Below, in pieces: positions 5,779-9,344 of a stretch of 9,344 nt of DNA. This DNA is from JADLDV01 sp964546355 (lineage in GTDB: Bacteria; Patescibacteriota; Minisyncoccia; Phycocordibacterales; UBA9973): NCBI GenBank assembly GCA_964546355.1, contig CAZJJM010000023.1, positions 1 through 9,344 on the forward strand, written 5' to 3'. A model generated the notes under the pieces. That model made no database searches and was not told where the DNA came from. It saw nothing but the letters and a program-made list of their open reading frames with translations. Numbering within the stretch: position 1 is the first letter of the stretch; every line of letters begins with the position of its first letter. Made by a program: the position numbers and the translations under genes.

Positions 5779-7601
5779 GAAAACAGAAAATTCAGAATCC
5801 CCTCAAGTTACTGCGCACTATGATGCAGGTAAACTCTTTCTTGATACCCAAGAAATACAGAAAAGAACTTTTATTAGTTCTCGGATTAGAAACCATCACT
5901 AATCAATCGTGGTTACTTGCAACGATTATTTGGTCGCAAGTACTCGATTTACTCACCGGCAAAAACACAGATGCCTCTATTGATATCCTCGTATATTTAA
6001 TAATAGGATACCAAGGAGTTACCGTTTTGAGAAATTTCATTAATTCAAGAAAAAACATTATTGAAAACAAGATGAGAGCAGAGATGTCACAATATGTTGA
6101 CACATTGCTTGTTAAAAAGCATATTGAATGGGAAAAATTCGACAAAGAAAATTCTGAATCTAGAGAATTGATTGATCATGCTTTGATTAATTTCCAAAAC
6201 AGCGTTGAAGCGTTTTTTGAGCAAAAAAGATTGTTGCAAAACCTTATTACTTTCTGTATTGCCATTATCGGTATTATGTTTATCAAGTGGTGGTATATGG
6301 CCATCGCTATTCTTTCCGTGATTCCATATATGATTTTTAGTTACAAAAGAAATCAAAAACATCACGAAAGAACAAAACGTATTTCAGAATCTAAACGATA
6401 CCAAAGAAATATAAAAGAAAATCTTTTAGATGATTTTGTAAAAATAGGTGGAAAAATTAATTTATTGTTACCAAAATCTGTTTCGGGACTTCATTGGTCA
6501 AAGAAAATTGATCATTTATTTTTTATTTCGATGAATAAAAATTGGTGGTTGCTTTCATTGTTCGGAATGACAATTACAGGATTTGTATTATTTGATCTTA
6601 CAAAAAATACAATACTTGGAATCATTACCTTGGGAACATTAAACTTAGCTTTTAATTATTTTGGAAGAATTTCTGAAACTTTATTTAGTTTAAGTGATTC
6701 AATTATTCGTTTATTCAAAATATTACCAGGTATTGAAGATTTTTTGAAGTTTCTAAACTTTAAAAGCTCTATGGAACACAAAGAAAATGCAGTGGTTATT
6801 CCAATAAAGGAAAAAATGATGATTGAATTTAGAAATGTTTCTTTCAGATATCCTACACAAAAAGAAGACACTTGGGCAATTAAAAATGTTTCTTTTGTCA
6901 TTACTGACGGAGAACATATTGGAATCATTGGTGAAAACGGTAGTGGTAAATCCACAATCGTGCAGTTGCTTCTCCGTCTATATGATCCAACGGAAGGTGC
7001 TATTTTTATAAATGGCATAAATCTCAAAGACATAGACAGGGAAAAGTATCACGAACATTTCGGTGTTTTGGAGCAAAACTTCAAAACTCTTTCCGGAATG
7101 TTTCAAAACGTTATTCGTGGTGAAAAATCATTTGATGAAAAGAAACTTGTATACACAATGAAGAGTGCTGATATATATGAAAAAATTATGTCGTACGAAG
7201 ATGGATATATGGCTAATTATGGAAGTATTTTCAAAAATGGTATTCGTTTTTCTGGTGGAGAAAGACAGAAGCTTGCATATGCTTCAGTTGTATACAGAAA
7301 TCCAAACATCATTCTTCTTGATGAACCAACGTCTGCAATGTCGCCACTTGCAGAACAACGAGTGTTTGAAAGATATAATAGAACTTTTTTCGACAAAACA
7401 CTCATTCTTATTTCTCATAGATTTAAATCATTAGATCATGTTAATAGAGTATTATTGTTCGACAAAGGAATTCTTATCGGTGACGGGAGTCATGAAAATC
7501 TCATGATTTCGAACAAAAAATACAAAGATATGTTCCTTGCATCTATTCCTGAAAAATATCAGTATAGGAATATCCCTGAATTAATGAGTAGCATTCATTA
7601 A
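5775..7601 (+). CDS. ABC2: type I ABC half-exporter (membrane domain plus ATPase)
   Basis: A second fused membrane-ATPase exporter (608 aa); substrate unknown. Hydrophobic segments lie at about 32-60, 68-90, 153-171, 172-190, 256-275 and 278-297. The ATPase domain starts near 348. It shows Walker A GENGSGKST (386-394), Q-loop Gln434, a canonical signature FSGGE (492-496), Walker B IILLDE (512-517) and H-loop His548. The D-loop reads SAMSP (520-524), lacking the usual Asp (SALD). A C-terminal tail of about 20 residues extends past the usual end; no peptidase domain is present. Arginine is mostly AGA (roughly two thirds of codons), unlike the CGT/CGC-rich aspS, and the gene looks more AT-rich than its conserved neighbours, which suggests later acquisition. 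It has its own promoter and terminator although it sits behind ABC1 in the same direction. Confidence 0.92.
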   Translation: MRKQKIQNPLKLLRTMMQVNSFLIPKKYRKELLLVLGLETITNQSWLLATIIWSQVLDLLTGKNTDASIDILVYLIIGYQGVTVLRNFINSRKNIIENKMRAEMSQYVDTLLVKKHIEWEKFDKENSESRELIDHALINFQNSVEAFFEQKRLLQNLITFCIAIIGIMFIKWWYMAIAILSVIPYMIFSYKRNQKHHERTKRISESKRYQRNIKENLLDDFVKIGGKINLLLPKSVSGLHWSKKIDHLFFISMNKNWWLLSLFGMTITGFVLFDLTKNTILGIITLGTLNLAFNYFGRISETLFSLSDSIIRLFKILPGIEDFLKFLNFKSSMEHKENAVVIPIKEKMMIEFRNVSFRYPTQKEDTWAIKNVSFVITDGEHIGIIGENGSGKSTIVQLLLRLYDPTEGAIFINGINLKDIDREKYHEHFGVLEQNFKTLSGMFQNVIRGEKSFDEKKLVYTMKSADIYEKIMSYEDGYMANYGSIFKNGIRFSGGERQKLAYASVVYRNPNIILLDEPTSAMSPLAEQRVFERYNRTFFDKTLILISHRFKSLDHVNRVLLFDKGILIGDGSHENLMISNKKYKDMFLASIPEKYQYRNIPELMSSIH

Positions 7602-7604
7602 AGT

Positions 7605-7631
7605 AAAGCCCCGTATGATACGGGGCTTTTT
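7605..7631 (+). terminator. Intrinsic terminator after ABC2
   Basis: AAAGCCCCGTAT (7605-7616) is mirrored by ATACGGGGCTTT (7618-7629) around a single base. In practice this is a 9-bp GC-rich stem with a 7-nt loop. A run of five T (7627-7631) begins in the 3' arm. It starts 3 nt after the stop codon. Confidence 0.9.
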
Positions 7632-7635
7632 CATA

Positions 7636-7665
7636 TTGACAAATATGTAGTATTTATGCTTTAAT
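7636..7665 (+). promoter_or_regulatory. Promoter of the GRDP-like gene
   Basis: A perfect TTGACA (7636-7641) and TTTAAT (7660-7665) are separated by 18 nt, ending in an extended TGC (7657-7659). Like the ABC2 promoter, it has AAT right after the -35, TTTATG near the end of the spacer, and TAAACATG downstream. The likely transcript start is near 7672. Confidence 0.83.
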
Positions 7666-7679
7666 TTATTCAGATAAAC

Positions 7680-7685
7680 ATGTAA
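7680..7685 (+). promoter_or_regulatory. Start-stop element (ATG TAA) upstream of the GRDP-like gene
   Basis: An ATG immediately followed by TAA lies within TAAACATG, about 8 nt after the predicted transcript start and 20 nt before the gene's own ATG at 7700. It sits where ABC2 has its 8-codon leader frame. A minimal reading frame of this kind could hold a ribosome near the 5' end. Chance cannot be excluded. Confidence 0.35.
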
Positions 7686-7699
7686 CTCATATAAAAATA

Positions 7700-8380
7700 A
7701 TGACAATGAATGCACTTTCAAAACGAGCACTTGCACTCAAGTTGCAAATGATTAATAGCCTTGATTTTTCAATGCTAAAAATGAAATTAATGGATCCGCA
7801 AGAAGGTAAAGGCTGGACTCAAAAAGAATGTGATGATGCAGAAATTTTATATAAGAATTTCCTGTATCTGATATTAAAGTACCCCAAAGAAAGTATTGTG
7901 CCGACAAGATTTATTGATGATTTTTGGCACGCCCATATTTTGGATACGAGACAATATCACAAAAATTGTCAAAATATTTTTGGTGGATATTTACACCACT
8001 ATCCTTACTTTGGATTACAAGGAGAAGAGGATGCAAAAGATCTGAAAAATACTTTTGCTCAAACTCAGATCCTTTGGCAAAAGGAATTTGGTACAATTAT
8101 TTCTCAAGCACATTCAATTTGTGAAACTGATAGTGGTCAGGCTTGGGGTAATGGAAATAATGATGAAGAAGAAAAATCAAAAAAGATTCAATCAAGTTTA
8201 TGTAATGCAGGGGGAAACTGTGTGAGTACTTGCGAAAGTACTGGAGGTAATTGCGTGAGTAGTTGCAAAGAAGAAAGACCTATTAAAAGAGGTAAAAATT
8301 TGCTTACGGCAGTTTCCTCAAGGTGTGGTAACTCAAATTGTGGTTCAAGGTGTAGTCATTGTCGTACTGTGAAAAAATAG
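7700..8380 (+). CDS. GRDP-like (DUF1399/PF07173-type) protein with cysteine-rich C-terminal tail
   Basis: The 226-aa protein has an N-terminal domain (about 1-135) carrying the pattern I recognise from glycine-rich domain-containing protein-like proteins: DDFWHAHILDT (73-83), then YHKNC (86-90), FGGYLHHYPYFG (94-105). The conserved histidines are His77, His79, His99 and His100. The biochemical role of this family is not established to my knowledge. An acidic linker (about 150-160) leads to a tail with nine Cys in its last 59 residues (168, 174, 178, 185, 189, 209, 214, 218, 221). The tail includes two adjacent 11-residue repeats, GGNCVSTCEST and GGNCVSSCKEE, and ends CGNSNCGSRCSHC. No signal peptide or membrane segment is visible. 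The ATG at 7700 follows TAAAAATA without a Shine-Dalgarno sequence; ATG 7706 is an alternative. The gene is monocistronic between ABC2 and the 90-aa gene. Metal binding, disulfides or modified cysteines are all possible. Confidence 0.8.
   Translation: MTMNALSKRALALKLQMINSLDFSMLKMKLMDPQEGKGWTQKECDDAEILYKNFLYLILKYPKESIVPTRFIDDFWHAHILDTRQYHKNCQNIFGGYLHHYPYFGLQGEEDAKDLKNTFAQTQILWQKEFGTIISQAHSICETDSGQAWGNGNNDEEEKSKKIQSSLCNAGGNCVSTCESTGGNCVSSCKEERPIKRGKNLLTAVSSRCGNSNCGSRCSHCRTVKK
8210..8275 (+). repeat. Two adjacent 33-nt repeats within the cysteine-rich tail
   Basis: 8210-8242 and 8243-8275 encode GGNCVSTCEST and GGNCVSSCKEE. The first seven codons (GGNCVS plus Ser/Thr) are nearly the same at the protein level, with several synonymous differences. 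That points to an old in-frame duplication kept by selection on the Cys spacing. Confidence 0.65.
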
Positions 8381-8400
8381 AAGTGTGTCAATTTAGAATT

Positions 8401-8435
8401 AGCCTCGTTATAAATACGAGGCTTTCTTATTTTTG
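8401..8435 (+). terminator. Intrinsic terminator after the GRDP-like gene
   Basis: A perfect 8-bp stem pairs AGCCTCGT (8401-8408) with ACGAGGCT (8416-8423), with a 7-nt loop. A T-rich tract runs from 8423 to 8435. It lies about 20 nt after the stop codon. Confidence 0.87.
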
Positions 8436-8444
8436 GAGAAAAGT

Positions 8445-8474
8445 TTGACATATTATCATATTTCGTGTTAATAT
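8445..8474 (+). promoter_or_regulatory. Promoter of the 90-aa gene
   Basis: A perfect TTGACA (8445-8450) and TAATAT (8469-8474) are separated by 18 nt ending in an extended TGT (8466-8468). TTAATA at 8468 with a 17-nt spacer is an alternative -10. The following ATTTCTAGAA (8475-8484) is identical in sequence and position to that of the ABC2 promoter. The likely transcript start is near 8481. Confidence 0.8.
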
Positions 8475-8499
8475 ATTTCTAGAAAAAATATATTAACAC
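8465..8499. repeat. 35-nt inverted repeat from the -10 box to the start codon
   Basis: Fourteen bases at 8465-8478 pair perfectly with 8486-8499 across a 7-nt centre. The left arm contains the extended -10; the right arm ends one base before the ATG at 8500. Because transcription should start near the centre, the full hairpin would not form in the mRNA. The symmetry therefore suits a DNA-level operator, or a chance product of AT-rich sequence. Confidence 0.7.
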
Positions 8500-8772
8500 A
8501 TGGAAACAAATGAAAATGGTAATTTAGTTATTAAACACCTTGGTTATAAAATAACCATAGAATTAGTATCAACAGCAAAGGGAAAAGAAATCTTCCTATC
8601 TATTGGAGGAAAATCTGTGAAATCTTCTACATGTAATACTTTACAAGAAATGGTCGAGACATCGGATAAAATTAAAAATTACATATCTTTCGCAAAAAAC
8701 GAAATTGAAAGAAACATCCAGAAAAGAAATCCGAGAACAGTGTACCAAAAAGAAGATGGTGCATGTGCTTAA
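8500..8772 (+). CDS. Small hypothetical protein (90 aa)
   Basis: I do not recognise the family. The first half (about 8-45) alternates in a way that suggests beta strands (LVIKHLGYKITIEL, EIFLSIGG). The second half (about 47-75) looks helical (LQEMVETSDKIKNYISFAKNEIERNI). A basic stretch (KRNPR) is followed by the short tail KEDGACA. There are two Cys (45 and 89), and no membrane segment or signal peptide. The ATG directly follows the 35-nt inverted repeat, with no Shine-Dalgarno sequence. It is monocistronic, with its own promoter and terminator. Its promoter matches that of ABC2, which hints at common control. It might be a small regulator (self-binding at the palindrome), a structural partner or an exported peptide; none of these is demonstrated. 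Confidence 0.72.
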   Translation: METNENGNLVIKHLGYKITIELVSTAKGKEIFLSIGGKSVKSSTCNTLQEMVETSDKIKNYISFAKNEIERNIQKRNPRTVYQKEDGACA

Positions 8773-8790
8773 TTAAATCAGTAGTAAATG

Positions 8791-8819
8791 AATATCCTGC
8801 AAAACGTGGGATATTTTTA
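8791..8819 (+). terminator. Intrinsic terminator after the 90-aa gene
   Basis: A 10-bp stem pairs 8791-8800 with 8806-8815, including two G-U pairs, around a 5-nt loop. A T-rich stretch follows (8814-8819 and beyond). Confidence 0.75.
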
Positions 8820-8841
8820 TTTTCCCAAAAATACAAAATCA

Positions 8842-8850
8842 TGCTAAAGT
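8842..8850 (+). promoter_or_regulatory. Probable extended -10 promoter of aspS
   Basis: TAAAGT (8845-8850) is preceded by TGC (8842-8844) and sits 8 nt before the aspS ATG, matching the geometry of trpS. The -35 region is poor. AGGTG (8851-8855), 3 nt before the ATG, could act as a closely spaced Shine-Dalgarno if transcription starts further upstream. Confidence 0.4.
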
Positions 8851-8858
8851 AGGTGAAT

Positions 8859-9344
8859 ATGAAAGAGCGAATATATATCAAAGATTTATCACAAAAAGCA
8901 GGCGAGACCGTCACACTTCTAGGTTGGGTAGATGTGCGTCGTGACCAAGGAAAAATGGTATTCATGGACATGCGTGACATGACTGGCAAGGTGCAATGTG
9001 TCGTGTTGCCGAACCATGCAGAAGCGATAGAAGTAGCAAAGACCGTTCGTCCAGAATGGGTACTTTCTGTTACTGGTATTGTGAACAAGCGTCCAGAAAA
9101 GAATATCAAAACGGATGTACAAAATGGTGATATTGAACTCGAAGTTACTGGTATTGTTGTGCTCAATGAAGCAACTACGCCAAACTTCGACGTTACTACC
9201 GACGGAAAAGAAATCGGTGAAGAGAATCGTTTACAATATCGCTACCTCGATCTCCGTCGTCCACGCATGCAGAAGAATATTCGTGCTCGTGCTCGTGCGA
9301 CAAATATGATTCGCTCATATCTTTCAGAAAACTTCTTTACCGAA
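8859..9344 (+). CDS. aspS: Aspartyl-tRNA synthetase, 5' portion (runs off the window)
   Basis: Class II synthetase that charges tRNA(Asp). The first 162 codons are visible and open to the window edge. An N-terminal OB-fold anticodon-binding domain spans about 15-105, with LLGWVDVRRDQGKMVFMDMRDMTGKVQCVV typical of AspRS. The linker leads to YRYLDLRRPRMQKNIRARARATNMIRSYL (127-155), the conserved entry to catalytic motif 1. This YRYLDLRRP signature favours AspRS over AsnRS or LysRS. Whether it is discriminating, or also charges tRNA(Asn), cannot be judged from this part. The start at 8859 gives the usual length before the OB-fold. Arginine codons are CGT/CGC with no AGA, in contrast to the genes just upstream. 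Confidence 0.93.
   Translation, partial: MKERIYIKDLSQKAGETVTLLGWVDVRRDQGKMVFMDMRDMTGKVQCVVLPNHAEAIEVAKTVRPEWVLSVTGIVNKRPEKNIKTDVQNGDIELEVTGIVVLNEATTPNFDVTTDGKEIGEENRLQYRYLDLRRPRMQKNIRARARATNMIRSYLSENFFTE

Noticed and set aside
6656..7033. 125-codon minus-strand frame inside ABC2
   Set aside because: It is antisense to the ATPase domain of ABC2 and is a reading-frame shadow.
3863..7601. Peptidase-containing bacteriocin exporter
   Set aside because: Neither ABC protein has an N-terminal C39 peptidase domain, and no accessory secretion protein is nearby.
8210..8275. CRISPR-like repeat
   Set aside because: There are only two adjacent imperfect copies, without spacers, inside a coding region.
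8672..9166. 164-codon frame on the minus strand
   Set aside because: It lies antisense to the end of the 90-aa gene and to aspS, and its sequence is low-complexity Ser/Thr/Phe-rich with no recognisable domain.
1..9344. TGA read as glycine (as in some Patescibacteria)
   Set aside because: Conserved glycines use GGN codons and no in-frame TGA interrupts the recognised proteins; standard stop codons fit.

Overview
The window looks like a chromosomal segment of a small-genome, AT-rich bacterium, most plausibly of the Candidate Phyla Radiation (Patescibacteria, Parcubacteria-like). The grounds are indirect: compact housekeeping proteins of minimal length, tight spacing, starts that mostly lack a Shine-Dalgarno sequence, no TGA recoding, and an unusual gene order (rplU, recR-dnaB, trpS, ABC exporters, aspS). 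Taxonomy is an inference, since no rRNA gene is present.

Layout. 1-305: 3' part of rplU (ribosomal protein L21) with its terminator. 358-766: a stand-alone small membrane-protein gene (89 aa) with a strong promoter, a structured leader and its own terminator. 765-2783, minus strand: dnaB (replicative helicase) followed 9 nt later by recR (recombination mediator), a replication/repair operon converging on the small membrane gene. 2784-2887: a compact divergent promoter region. 2888-5668: trpS (tryptophanyl-tRNA synthetase), then 12 nt later a type I ABC half-exporter (ABC1). 5775-7601: a second half-exporter (ABC2) with its own promoter and an 8-residue leader peptide overlapping its start. 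7700-8380: a GRDP-like (DUF1399/PF07173-type) protein with a cysteine-rich tail. 8500-8772: a 90-aa unknown protein. 8859-9344: 5' part of aspS (aspartyl-tRNA synthetase), running off the window.

The ribosomal, tRNA-synthetase and replication genes are ordinary. The interesting part lies between trpS and aspS. ABC2, the GRDP-like gene and the 90-aa gene are three monocistronic units, each delimited by an intrinsic terminator that runs almost directly into a TTGACA-type promoter. All three promoters have an 18-nt spacer and a TG-extended -10. Two share an identical 10-base palindrome-containing block right after the -10, and two have a minimal upstream reading frame starting in TAAACATG. This suggests a co-regulated accessory set. 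ABC1/ABC2 could form a heterodimeric exporter with unequal ATP sites, and the cysteine-rich GRDP-like protein and the 90-aa protein are candidate partners or cargo. That functional link is a hypothesis from position and promoter resemblance, not something the sequence proves.

No tRNA, rRNA, CRISPR array, insertion sequence or phage gene was seen. No stretch longer than 300 bases lacks a gene.
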